NCBI GenBank assembly: GCA_029861845.1
Contig: JAOTYM010000029.1
Location: 1 to 40,973, forward strand
Source of the DNA: Gammaproteobacteria bacterium
Lineage (GTDB): Bacteria > Pseudomonadota > Gammaproteobacteria > Acidiferrobacterales > SPGG2
Length of the DNA stretch: 40,973 nt
Reading direction: 5' to 3'
Under the pieces are notes generated by a model. It saw nothing but the letters and a program-made list of their open reading frames with translations, had not been told where the DNA came from and searched no databases. A program made the position numbers and the translations under genes. Of the stretch, positions 27,916 to 36,191 are shown in pieces. How positions within the stretch are numbered: the first letter of the stretch is position 1; each line of letters opens with the position of its first letter.

Positions 27916-28856
27916 ATGAGCAACCTCGATCAACCCACTAAAGTCATCTCGTCCGAAGGTCACGCCAAAGCATCTTGTGTCGAGGCCTACCTACCCGCGA
28001 CTCTATCTTGGGCGAAGGCATAAAGATACGTCGCGCGCTTCCGCAACACAAACGCCGCATGGTTGGCGCGTGGTGTTTCTTGGATCACTTCGGGCCTCTT
28101 GCAATCGGTAACGGCCACGGTATCCGAGTGGGCCCACACCCACATATTGGATTACAAACGGTGACTTGGTTGATCGAGGGCGAAGTCTTTCATCGCGACA
28201 GTCTGGGCTACCAACAACTCATTCGCCCAGACCAACTCAACATCATGACGGCAGGACGCGGCATCGTGCATTCTGAAGAAACATCGAGCGAACATAGCGA
28301 TCGCGTTCACGGCTTGCAGCTTTGGGTGGCGCTACCCGATACCGATCGCCACACCGAACCCGCATTCGCGCACCACTCGACGTTACCTCGCATCGAGCGT
28401 GATGGTATGGACATTACTTTGCTGGTGGGTAAAGGCCAGGGTGAACAATCGCCGGCGCGTACGTTTACACCGATCGTTGGTTACGATATTGCCCTCACCG
28501 ACAGCGGCACCCGCGCATTTGAATTACATCCATTGTATGAGCACGCAGTACTGCTCACCGATGGGATGATTACAATCGATAGTGAAATTATGACCCCCAG
28601 CACCCTCTACTACTTGGGGATAGGGCGTGAGGTGCTTAACATCAGCAACGAGTCACCGGCCCGCTTTGCGATAATTGGTGGCGTACCGTTCGGCGAACAG
28701 ATCATTCTCTGGTGGAATCTCGTCGCTCGCACTACCGAAGAAATCTCACAAGCACGCGATAACTGGGAAGCACATCGCTACTTTGGCGAAGTCGAAGGGT
28801 ATGATGGCCCACGGCTTGTGGCGCCGGCGCTGAGAACGAGTCTAAAGGCGCGTTGA
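27916..28856 (+). CDS. Pirin-family protein, frame broken near the N-terminus
   Basis: Pirins are bicupin proteins, often iron-binding, with regulatory or quercetinase activity. Most of the protein is open from 27975 and carries the signatures RRALPQHKRRMVGAWCFLDH, GPHPHIGLQTVTWLIEG and GIVHSEETS. Its N-terminus lies in another frame: ATG 27916 (MSNLDQPTKVISSEGHAK) with GGGAGA upstream runs to the CCC at 27994-27996, and adding one C there joins CVEAYLP to RDSILGEGIKIRR exactly as the family expects, giving about 313 residues. As written, translation would need the poor TTG at 27975. It is either a frameshift mutation or a sequence error. It is 24 bases after the acetyltransferase gene. Confidence 0.85.
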
Positions 28857-28879
28857 TCTTTCAGCTAACAAGCTAAGTG

Positions 28880-29108
28880 TTATTTGCGGCCCTGCTGTTT
28901 CGCCATTCGGAGCAGGATCGGAATCAACAGCCTCAGTTCTGCTGCCCACAATACGACACCCACGATAATCATCGTAAGGGGTAACGTCGGAACTGTTGAG
29001 TAAGGGATGGAGGTGAGATCCATCCAAGAAATAACCGTAAAGGCCGAACCCGATAAGGACGGTACCGACAACACCAATTACCTGGGCAAAGACCATTTCG
29101 CGAGGCAT
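28880..29108 (-). pseudogene. Small two-helix membrane protein gene, apparently frameshifted
   Basis: ATG 29108 opens MPREMVFAQVIGVVGTVLIG, a hydrophobic helix followed by YGYFLDGSHLHPLL. A second hydrophobic helix, TMIIVGVVLWAAELRLLIPI, lies in another frame and ends at a stop at 28880. Removing one C from the CCCC run (GGGG at 28978-28981 on the + strand) joins them into a 75-residue protein with two membrane segments and a basic tail (RMAKQQGRK). It starts 13 bases after the TerB-like gene stop. Function is unknown. Without the correction the first frame gives an 88-residue protein with a polar nonsense-like tail. Confidence 0.45.
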
Positions 29109-29121
29109 GGCAACCCGAACC

Positions 29122-29598
29122 TTAGCCCCACTTGCCTCGAGGCTGATGGATAGCTTGCAGGATGTTTCTTGTCTTTGTGATCAGCTCGGCCTGGTAGACA
29201 TTAGAAGCGCCATCCAACCAGGAGATCTTTTCCATTAACTCCACGGTGGATTCAATCTGTTCAGACGTGAATCGTTGCTTGCTAGCTTCCAAAACCTTGT
29301 CTAACTGGTCGGTGATATCGGTTTCATGCCGAAGCAGATGGGCGGTCGACAAAAGTAACGCCGAGGCCTCGTTTTCAGGCAGGTGAAATTCATTCTCAAA
29401 GCACTTTAGCAAGAACGCTTTTTGCTCTGCACTAACTTCACCTTCGCATCTTGCCGTAGCCAACATAAGCAAAGCGGCAACATCCATCGGTTCCTCGAGG
29501 GTATAAAGGGGCTTGGTCGCATATCGCCTTTGCCACCTTGCGCGCCGATACCACAGAAACGGGTTGAAGGAGTTTAGGTCGAGCCCGGCTCTTTGCAT
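29122..29598 (-). CDS. TerB-like helical domain protein
   Basis: This 158-residue protein matches the TerB-like helical domain from about residue 38 onward: DVAALLMLATARCEGEVSAE, a central acidic helix with LPENEASALLLSTA, and LMEKISWLDGASNVYQAELI. TerB-like proteins carry acidic metal-binding helices and are linked to stress responses, but tellurite resistance should not be assumed from this domain alone. The first 37 residues (including NPFLWYRRARWQRRYATK) are basic and aromatic and could contact membrane or another protein. It lies between the MFS gene and the two-helix membrane gene. Confidence 0.75.
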   Translation of the reverse strand: MQRAGLDLNSFNPFLWYRRARWQRRYATKPLYTLEEPMDVAALLMLATARCEGEVSAEQKAFLLKCFENEFHLPENEASALLLSTAHLLRHETDITDQLDKVLEASKQRFTSEQIESTVELMEKISWLDGASNVYQAELITKTRNILQAIHQPRGKWG

Positions 29599-29679
29599 GC
29601 GTTAGAGCACAAATAACACTGTACCGATGGTGCCTAGTAATCCAATGACGTAATGCACTGCCACGCCCTTTCGAGAATA

Positions 29680-29722
29680 TCACTGCGTAGTGACAATATA
29701 GCAACACCCAGCTTGGGGTGTT
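29680..29722. terminator. Tandem hairpins downstream of the MFS gene
   Basis: AACACCC and GGGTGTT (29703-29709, 29716-29722) form a perfect 7-bp hairpin, followed on the - strand by a second, TCACT/AGTGA (29680-29684, 29689-29693). They lie 32 to 74 bases after the MFS stop and before the TerB-like gene. No long U-run follows on the - strand, so termination is possible but not certain. Confidence 0.4.
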
Positions 29723-29753
29723 TCTCGCCGATTTTCCGAAATAGAAGAGGAAG

Positions 29754-31037
29754 TTAGAGTGTTTGCTGGCGGGCCGATTGCAGCCTTGGAAGCGGTCGCT
29801 CGTCAATCGGTAGGTGGATGACCGCGGCCGCTAGCCCGAAGGCAACGCCTGCCCACCACATGGGGTCGTAAGAACCGGTCGCATCGTAGATCCACCCGCC
29901 CAACCACACGCCAAGAAAGCTGCCAATTTGGTGGCTCAGGAAAACGATGCCAAATAGCGTCGCCATGTAGCGGACACCAAATACCTGCGCGACTATACCT
30001 GTGGTAAGGGGAACGGTAGCCAGCCACAGTACGCCCATGACACAAGCGAACGCATAGATAGTAGAGTTACTAATTGGTGCAAACATCAAAACCGTTATCG
30101 CGACCGCGCGGGAAAAGTAGATCACGCTTAATCCATATTTCTTACTCCAGCGTTGGCCGGCAATCCCCGACAGGAATGAGCCTACGATGTTGAACATCCC
30201 AATCAGAGCAATCGAATATGCTCCCACTTCAGCGGCCAGTCCGAGGTCCTTGACGTAGGCGGGGAAATGCACAGTGATAAACGCCACGTGGAAACCACAC
30301 ACAAAGAAACCGCTGGTGAGCAATACGAAACCCCGGTGACCGCGTGCTTCACGTATTGCCTCACCGAGCGTTTGATCCATTACAACCTCGCCGCGTGGTT
30401 GCGCGTCGTTTGGCAGTACAAACGCTAACGGGATCAGCAACAAAGTACTGGCGGATAAAAAGAGCAATGCGCTATGCCAACCAAAGGCACTGATGAAACC
30501 TTGGCTCAACGGAGAAAAAATAACTTGGCCTAACGAACCGGCCGCGGTGCCCAGTCCAAGCGCAAGCGAACGCTTTTCCGGCCCGACAACGCGTGCCATG
30601 GCCGCAAGTGCAAGCGAAAAGGCGGTAAACGCAACTCCGATGCCAGTCAGGAGTCCGCCGAAGAGATGCAGTGCAAACGCAGCGTCGGCCCCCGCCATAC
30701 CCCAAATGCCGAGGGCATAAACGACGGCGCCACCCGCGATAACGCGTACTGGACCCAGGCGGTCGGCCACCGCCCCGGCAAAGGGCAACCCTATTCCCCA
30801 AAGCAGATTCTGGATTGCCATGGCCAGTGCGAAGGTTTCGCGATTCCATCCCTTGGCCACCGTCATGGGTTCCAGAAAGAGCCCGAACACCGATCGCACA
30901 CCGAAACCGATGATGGCGATCAGACAACCAACCACCAGAATGACCAGCGGTGTGCGCCAGCTAGATCGTTTAATTTCCACAGGTTTTACAGTAGACACCG
31001 TGCTCTCAAATCTCGGGGAACACAGCTGCACCGGCAC
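29754..31037 (-). CDS. Major facilitator superfamily transporter
   Basis: About twelve hydrophobic segments make this an inner-membrane MFS carrier. The loop 2-3 signature is visible as FAGAVADRLGPVRVIAGG, and its counterpart after helix 8 as LSGIAGQRWSKKYGLSV. The style (GVRSVFGLFLEPMTVAKGW in helix 1) is that of the oxalate/formate or monocarboxylate-type MFS group; the substrate is unknown. The first GTG is at 31037 (427 residues); GTG 30998 or 30980 would also be reasonable starts, as the first 20 residues are polar. It lies downstream of the metallo-hydrolase gene with a 160-base A+T-rich gap, so it probably has its own promoter. Confidence 0.9.
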   Translation of the reverse strand: MPVQLCSPRFESTVSTVKPVEIKRSSWRTPLVILVVGCLIAIIGFGVRSVFGLFLEPMTVAKGWNRETFALAMAIQNLLWGIGLPFAGAVADRLGPVRVIAGGAVVYALGIWGMAGADAAFALHLFGGLLTGIGVAFTAFSLALAAMARVVGPEKRSLALGLGTAAGSLGQVIFSPLSQGFISAFGWHSALLFLSASTLLLIPLAFVLPNDAQPRGEVVMDQTLGEAIREARGHRGFVLLTSGFFVCGFHVAFITVHFPAYVKDLGLAAEVGAYSIALIGMFNIVGSFLSGIAGQRWSKKYGLSVIYFSRAVAITVLMFAPISNSTIYAFACVMGVLWLATVPLTTGIVAQVFGVRYMATLFGIVFLSHQIGSFLGVWLGGWIYDATGSYDPMWWAGVAFGLAAAVIHLPIDERPLPRLQSARQQTL

Positions 31038-31197
31038 GTGATTTGCGAGGCGCCTTCGACCGCGGATGGGATGGAAAGTGTGGTCATGTTGTGTATTGTT
31101 GCCTCCCTATTCCGATACTAGCGTGCGACCGAGAACGAAAAGGTTACAAAATATATTTAACCATAAGGTCAAAAATTACTGGGGTGCTGCCCACATG

Positions 31198-32052
31198 TCA
31201 ATTGCCGCGACGATGCAGCTTGATCTGGTTGTACATGCCCTCAATGTTGAGCGGTAGTTGCGTATCGTAGTTATACCAATCCTTGTATTTTTCTAACCTA
31301 ACGCTTTGTTGCATAGCTTCCAGGGACTTGCCCTCGCGGGCGCCTTTAAGGACAGCTGCATATAGTGTTTCCATGTAACCACGGAAGGCGGTGGCATCGG
31401 CCTTGGTGCCAGGGGCACCATGCCCCGGCACCAAAATATCAAAATCCATGGCCTCCACCCGCGCGATCGCATCTATCCAATCGGGAATATAGGCGTCGGT
31501 CATGTTCTTCCATGCTACTGTTTCTACTGGAATAAAGTCGACCACGAACAACGCCCGTTCTGCCGGAAAACGCATGACAATCATGTTGTCCGAGTGACTC
31601 CGGCCGACATAGCTCAATTCCACACGCTTACCGCCCAACTCGATGGTCATCTGATCTGAAAAGGTAATATCGGGCACTGCGGTCGGGCGCTGCTCAGCGA
31701 TGATGTCTGTTTTGGCGTTTTCGTGTGCGACCACTATCGCCGTGTTGGCGAATACCTCACCCCCGGCGACGTGATCAACATGATCGTGACTATAGATCAG
31801 ATACTTGATTGGTTTATTAAATCGTTTGGCAAGCTCGGCCTTGAGCCAGCGCGCTGCATCTGCATTAATAGGATCAGTGACGATGATACCGTCGGAGGTA
31901 ACGAGAAATACCGAGTAGTGGAAGTTGTTCTGGAATCGGTAAAGATCACCGGCGATCTTGGTGATGCTTCGCTTGGCGTCAGCCTGTGCGAGCGATGTCC
32001 CACAGAACAAAAGCATGGCAACAAAGCATAGGTTCGCAATTCGTCTTTTCAT
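31198..32052 (-). CDS. Exported metallo-beta-lactamase-fold hydrolase
   Basis: ATG 32052 has a perfect ribosome site (GGAGGAAAG); the frame is open further upstream but overlaps another gene. The signal peptide MKRRIANLCFVAMLLFCGTS is followed by a metallo-beta-lactamase fold: H89-x-H91-x-D93-H94 in YSHDHVDHVAGG, a downstream GRSHSDN histidine and a C-terminal VPGHGAPG histidine. The full metal-ligand set suggests an active zinc enzyme in the periplasm. Lactonase, esterase or beta-lactamase-like substrates are all possible. It is 284 residues long and lies 56 bases after the phosphatase gene at the end of the ABC operon. Confidence 0.9.
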   Translation of the reverse strand: MKRRIANLCFVAMLLFCGTSLAQADAKRSITKIAGDLYRFQNNFHYSVFLVTSDGIIVTDPINADAARWLKAELAKRFNKPIKYLIYSHDHVDHVAGGEVFANTAIVVAHENAKTDIIAEQRPTAVPDITFSDQMTIELGGKRVELSYVGRSHSDNMIVMRFPAERALFVVDFIPVETVAWKNMTDAYIPDWIDAIARVEAMDFDILVPGHGAPGTKADATAFRGYMETLYAAVLKGAREGKSLEAMQQSVRLEKYKDWYNYDTQLPLNIEGMYNQIKLHRRGN

Positions 32053-32108
32053 TTCTTTCCTCCACACGAGTTCGATTGCCATTGACATAACATTGTATCC
32101 TCGTATTG

Positions 32109-32897
32109 TTAGGTGTTGGAATGACGGTCGGATGTTGATTGAAGCACAGCTAAGGTGTTGCGATGCATGCGCGCATCGCCCGCGGCGACGATGCGATCGC
32201 CGGAATGTATAGTTAACCGGGCGCCGTCCCAATCCGTTATCACACCGCCGGCGTTCTCCACGATAGGAACAAGGGCGCAGTAATCGAATGGGCCCAAACC
32301 TGCCTCGATGGCCACATCGATGAAACCCGAGGCCAACATGGCATAGCCGTGACAACCTGCACCGTAGACCGTCCATCGCGTGATCTTATTAAGCTGTTCG
32401 TACGCATGCCATCCACCATCGTAGAAATAATCGGGCGCACTGGTTGCCATAGTCGCATCCGCTAGGCGGTGGCAAGCGCGCGTTTCGATCGCCTTACCAT
32501 TGAGGGTCGTGGGACGACCCCGTACCCCCAACCAACGCTCACTGGTAATGGGTTGATCAAGCACACCGATGACAGGCTCACCGGCTTTGGCGAGCGCGAT
32601 CAGTGTACCGAAGTCATACAGGCCCGCTGCAAACTGCTTGGTGCCATCGATGGGATCCAAAATCCAGACATATTCGGCCTCGGTACGCACGTCACCAAAC
32701 TCTTCGCCAATGATGCCGTGATCTGGGAACTCTTTCTCTATCACCCGGCGAAGCTCGGTCTCCACTTTTCGATCGATTTCGGTAACTGGACTCTGGTCGG
32801 GTTTGATGACCACATCACGGCTAGCACGGAATCCAGACCGCACAATATTGCCGCTTGCATCGGCAAGACGATTCGCGAAATGAATTAAATTATCCAT
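32109..32897 (-). CDS. hisN: Inositol-monophosphatase-family phosphatase, HisN-like
   Basis: This 262-residue Li-sensitive phosphatase-fold protein has magnesium ligands in GEEFGD (E65/E66), ILDPIDGTKQF (D81, D84) and the late FDYCALVPIVENAGG segment, where the usual WD is FD. Histidinol-phosphatase (HisN) and inositol-1-phosphatase share these motifs; the resemblance to HisN is stronger, but no other histidine-biosynthesis gene is near. ATG 32897 (MDNLIHFANRLAD) is chosen because the frame upstream runs into the ABC ATPase gene. It lies 25 bases after the ATPase stop and so is probably part of the transporter operon. Confidence 0.82.
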   Translation of the reverse strand: MDNLIHFANRLADASGNIVRSGFRASRDVVIKPDQSPVTEIDRKVETELRRVIEKEFPDHGIIGEEFGDVRTEAEYVWILDPIDGTKQFAAGLYDFGTLIALAKAGEPVIGVLDQPITSERWLGVRGRPTTLNGKAIETRACHRLADATMATSAPDYFYDGGWHAYEQLNKITRWTVYGAGCHGYAMLASGFIDVAIEAGLGPFDYCALVPIVENAGGVITDWDGARLTIHSGDRIVAAGDARMHRNTLAVLQSTSDRHSNT

Positions 32898-32922
32898 TGG
32901 TTCTTGTTGGCAGCCGCTACTG

Positions 32923-33675
32923 TCAATGTGAGAGTATTTGACTGAGAAAGAGTTTCGTTCGCTCGTTCCGCGGGTTATTAAAAAACTCGTTCGGCGGATT
33001 GGTTTCGACGATTTCGCCGCGGTCCATGAAAGCAATATTGTTGGCAACCGACCGCGCGAAACCCATCTCGTGGGTGACACAAACCATGGTCATGCCTTCT
33101 TCCGCAAGCTCAACCATGACATCCAGAACCTCGCTGATCATTTCCGGATCCAATGCGGACGTCGGCTCATCGAAAAGCATGACCTCGGGATTCATACACA
33201 GCGCCCGGGCGATAGCCACACGCTGCTGTTGCCCGCCGGAAAGCTGGCTCGGATACTTGTCTGCTTGGTCGGGAATATACACGCGCTCGAGCAGGCGCAT
33301 TGCCGATTCCCGTGCCTCCGCCTTGGACGTCTTGCGTACGAGCTTGGGCGCAAGCATCAGATTATCGATCACCTTCAAGTGCGGAAATAGGTTGAAGCTC
33401 TGAAATACCATTCCGACCTCACGACGGACGGCGTCAATGTCTTTAACGTCGTTTGTCAGCTCGTGGCCATTGACAATGATCTTGCCGCTGTCGTGTTCTT
33501 CCAGTCGGTTGATACACCGGATCATCGTCGACTTGCCGGATCCCGAAGGCCCGCAGACGACAATCCTCTCGCCTTTCTGTACCTGGAAATTAATATTCTT
33601 TAACGCCTGAAAGTCGCCAAAATATTTGCACACGTCTTCCAACACGATAATCGGTTGCTGTCCGTCTTCGCTCAT
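32923..33675 (-). CDS. Amino-acid ABC transporter ATP-binding protein
   Basis: This 250-residue ATPase of the polar amino-acid uptake family (GlnQ/HisP type) has the Walker [11 protein letters not shown] (41-50), the signature LSGGQ (145-149), the Walker B VMLFDEP (165-171) and the switch histidine in [13 protein letters not shown]. It powers import through the two permeases encoded immediately upstream, with a 37-base gap. ATG 33675 is followed by [19 protein letters not shown], a normal family N-terminus. All catalytic motifs are intact. Confidence 0.95.
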   Translation of the reverse strand: MSEDGQQPIIVLEDVCKYFGDFQALKNINFQVQKGERIVVCGPSGSGKSTMIRCINRLEEHDSGKIIVNGHELTNDVKDIDAVRREVGMVFQSFNLFPHLKVIDNLMLAPKLVRKTSKAEARESAMRLLERVYIPDQADKYPSQLSGGQQQRVAIARALCMNPEVMLFDEPTSALDPEMISEVLDVMVELAEEGMTMVCVTHEMGFARSVANNIAFMDRGEIVETNPPNEFFNNPRNERTKLFLSQILSH

Positions 33676-33712
33676 ATCATGGTCATGTTCTTATTGCCGT
33701 TCGCGTACTGGG

Positions 33713-34405
33713 TCACGCATCCTTCACATATCGGCTCATGCGTTTCTCGAACAGGCCAAAACCCTTTTGGAACATCGAGGCGAGCGTCACATAAATGATC
33801 GCCGCGGCAATAAAGATCTCATAGGGGGCAAACGTCTCTGCCACGATCGTTCGCGCCACCCCGGTCACTTCGAGCAAAGTAACCGTACTGGCAAGCGCCG
33901 TCGCCTTTAGCATGCTGATGGTGTCATTACTGTAAGCTGGAATCGCGAGACGCACAGCGATCGGTGTGGTGATATAGATGAACCGTTGGCGCTTGGACAG
34001 ACCAACCGCCGAGGCAGCCTCCAATACCCCTTTTTCCACCCCGAGAACACCGCCGCGAAGAATCTCCGACACATAGGCGCCCGAATTCAGGCTCAGCGCG
34101 ACCACACAACAGCCGAATGGCTCGCGCAGAATCGGCCAGAATATGCTTTCCCGTATCAGCTCAAATTGGGGGAGCCCGTAATAGATAACGAAGATCTGCA
34201 CCAGAATCGGGGTGCCGCGAAACACGTAGATGTATACAGCGGCCGGTGCCGATAAGAACCAACGACCGCTGATCCGCATGAGTAAGATAACGACGGCAAG
34301 GGCTAGTCCGATAAAGGAAGATATAAACAAGAGTTGCAGTGTCAGCCCCAAGCCGCGCAACATCTTCGGGAGGCTGTCAATGATAAGAGAGACATCAAAA
34401 CTCAT
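33713..34405 (-). CDS. Amino-acid ABC transporter permease (HisM-type)
   Basis: This 230-residue inner-membrane permease of the polar amino-acid family has the conserved YIYVFRGTPILVQIFVIYYG near the first third and the EAA loop LEAASAVGLSKRQRFIYITTP that contacts the ATPase. It starts at 34405, overlapping the stop of the companion permease by four bases, which implies translational coupling and a heterodimer. The arrangement is the HisQ/HisM pattern seen in basic amino-acid and opine importers. Confidence 0.94.
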   Translation of the reverse strand: MSFDVSLIIDSLPKMLRGLGLTLQLLFISSFIGLALAVVILLMRISGRWFLSAPAAVYIYVFRGTPILVQIFVIYYGLPQFELIRESIFWPILREPFGCCVVALSLNSGAYVSEILRGGVLGVEKGVLEAASAVGLSKRQRFIYITTPIAVRLAIPAYSNDTISMLKATALASTVTLLEVTGVARTIVAETFAPYEIFIAAAIIYVTLASMFQKGFGLFEKRMSRYVKDA

Positions 34406-35097
34406 CGGCTACCCTGCAAATGACGGTTGGCGTATTTTTCAAGCGCCATCACCGAAAGCGTGATCACAGTGGTAATGGCGAGGTAAATCAAGGCCACGAT
34501 GATGTACATGGTGAATGGCTTGACCGTCACCGAGGTGGCCATTTCAGCCACGAATACGATCTCCTCGAGTCCAACGACCGAGATAAGCGCCGTGTCCTTC
34601 ATAAGCGAGAGCATGTGATTGCCAAAGCTCGGCAAAGCCAGGCGCCACATCTGTGGGATGCGGACATATATAAAAGTCTTAAAATTCGAGATCCCAAGCG
34701 CCCGTGCCGCCTCGAGCTGCCCCGGATCGACGCCAAGAAACGCGCCGCGAAAGGTTTCCGTCATGTAAGAACCGACAATTAGCGCGATCGCAAAGGCGCC
34801 GGCCCAAAAGGGTGGTATATCAACGAACTTGACGTTGGGATCAGCGATTTGGACGATCGACGTCAAGGTGACGGCCGCACCGAAGTAGATAATCAGCAGA
34901 ACCAGAAGTTCTGGCGTTCCACGAAAGACGACCGTATAGGCGCTGGCAAGTCTCTGAGCGATTCGGCTCTTTGACAGCTTCATGGCCGAGCCAATCAACC
35001 CGAAGACCACCGACATGACCAATGCAACGACAAAGACTCTTAGAACGACCATTGCGCCCCAAAAGTAGTCGTCCCACCAGCCACTTAGCTCGGACAC
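34402..35097 (-). CDS. Amino-acid ABC transporter permease (HisQ-type)
   Basis: This 231-residue permease is the partner of the downstream one, with AYTVVFRGTPELLVLLIIYFG and the EAA loop LEAARALGISNFKTFIYVRIP. The start is GTG 35097, with AGGTGA six bases upstream. The gap from the binding-protein gene is about 80 bases. It belongs to the His/Glu/Gln/Arg/opine (HEQRo) permease family; the overlap with the next gene ensures equal synthesis of both permeases. Confidence 0.94.
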   Translation of the reverse strand: MSELSGWWDDYFWGAMVVLRVFVVALVMSVVFGLIGSAMKLSKSRIAQRLASAYTVVFRGTPELLVLLIIYFGAAVTLTSIVQIADPNVKFVDIPPFWAGAFAIALIVGSYMTETFRGAFLGVDPGQLEAARALGISNFKTFIYVRIPQMWRLALPSFGNHMLSLMKDTALISVVGLEEIVFVAEMATSVTVKPFTMYIIVALIYLAITTVITLSVMALEKYANRHLQGSR

Positions 35098-35179
35098 GGC
35101 ATCTCACCTATTGGCGTGATGTGTGCCGACACGAGATGACGGGGCCGCCAGCGGTCGACCCCGTCGCGTTCATGCCCGC

Positions 35180-36010
35180 TTACTCGGAAAGTGCTACCCA
35201 CTTCTCCGGGTGGATAGCAAACGGGAAGTACTTCAGGCTGTATTTCTCCAACGAGCCATCTTTGGTCATGGTCTCGAGCGCTACGTTGATACGCTTGAGT
35301 ACAGCTTCATTACCCTTGCGAAGGCCAATACCTACGCCTATTCCAAAATACTCTTTCTCCTCGATGGCAGGACTCACAAATTCATAGCCCTTGCCATCCT
35401 CCTTACTGAGGAACTTCAGATAGGCCTTCATCGGGTTGGTCATGATGACATCGGTACGGCCATTTTGCAGATCCAGATACATGGCCTCATTATTGTCGTA
35501 CCTAAGGATATCCGCATCCGGAAGTTTGGCCTTAAACCAGTTCTCATACGTCGTTGCGCGCTCCAAGCCAACTTTCACACCTTTGAATCCAGCCGCATTG
35601 ACTGAACCATCGGCGTTAAACAGCTTCAAGTTGTGGCCTTTCTTGCCAACCAGCCGGCCGACGGAGATGCGGTAGGGTCCGGAGAAATCGATCTTCTCTC
35701 TCCGCTTGTCGGTGATCGACATAGACGCGACGATGAGATCGAACTTATTGGCGATAAGGGCGGGGATCATGCCGTCCCACTTCTGGCAAACGAACTCAAC
35801 TTCAGCGCCGATAAGTTTGGCCACTCCTTTGGCAACGTCCACGTCGTATCCGGTGAGCTCACCCTCCGCGGTGCGGTAGTTGAATGGCGCATAAGTACAC
35901 TCGGTACCGACACGAAGTGTTTCTGCGTACGCAGTTACTGTGAACGCAGTCGAGACGGCGGCAAGCACTAACGCACCGACCGCTTTAACCAGCATTTGCT
36001 TTGCTTTCAT
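35180..36010 (-). CDS. Periplasmic amino-acid-binding protein (SBP_bac_3)
   Basis: This solute-binding protein delivers an amino acid to the permeases. ATG 36010 is preceded by GGAGGTTAACT and begins a signal peptide (MKAKQMLVKAVGALVLAAVS, cleaved after AYA). The mature start ETLRVGTECTYAPFNYRTAE and the MSITDKRREKIDFSGPY stretch resemble HisJ/ArgT and opine-binding proteins, so a basic amino acid or opine is the likeliest ligand; this is inference. It is 276 residues long, normal for the family, and heads the operon. A perfect hairpin sits just upstream of its start. Confidence 0.93.
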   Translation of the reverse strand: MKAKQMLVKAVGALVLAAVSTAFTVTAYAETLRVGTECTYAPFNYRTAEGELTGYDVDVAKGVAKLIGAEVEFVCQKWDGMIPALIANKFDLIVASMSITDKRREKIDFSGPYRISVGRLVGKKGHNLKLFNADGSVNAAGFKGVKVGLERATTYENWFKAKLPDADILRYDNNEAMYLDLQNGRTDVIMTNPMKAYLKFLSKEDGKGYEFVSPAIEEKEYFGIGVGIGLRKGNEAVLKRINVALETMTKDGSLEKYSLKYFPFAIHPEKWVALSE

Positions 36011-36042
36011 AGTTAACCTCCATCGCTTCGAATTACACGCAC

Positions 36043-36063
36043 GCATGCCCACAACGGGCATGC
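36043..36063. repeat. Perfect 8-bp inverted repeat in the ABC operon leader
   Basis: GCATGCCC and GGGCATGC flank an ACAAC loop, 33 to 53 bases upstream of the binding-protein ATG. Its position suggests an operator or a 5' leader hairpin that affects expression or mRNA stability. It is not a terminator of the upstream aminotransferase gene in an obvious way, as no U-run follows. Confidence 0.5.
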
Positions 36064-36191
36064 ACCACTGGGCAAACCGGCGAGGCACAAAAATCGCTGA
36101 AAAAGCGCCGGCACAACTACAAATCAGGTGCGGCGCCTCGCAATGGTCCTCTCGATTTGTTAGCCGGACGGTATAGCTGTCTGGCCTTGTT

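Noticed and set aside
29122-29598. Tellurite-resistance operon around the TerB-like gene
   Set aside because: No terA, terC, terD or terZ gene is nearby, and TerB-like domains occur in many unrelated contexts.
31038-31197. 32-codon leader peptide before the MFS transporter
   Set aside because: An ATG frame exists on the - strand, but its GGGAGG is too far from the ATG and the peptide has no regulatory codon run.
32053-32376. 108-codon N-terminal extension of the metallo-hydrolase
   Set aside because: The extension overlaps the HisN-like gene, is arginine-rich and non-domain-like, and a perfect ribosome site with a signal peptide starts at 32052.
32898-33080. 61-codon N-terminal extension of the HisN-like phosphatase
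   Set aside because: It overlaps the end of the ABC ATPase gene in another frame; the family N-terminus begins at ATG 32897.
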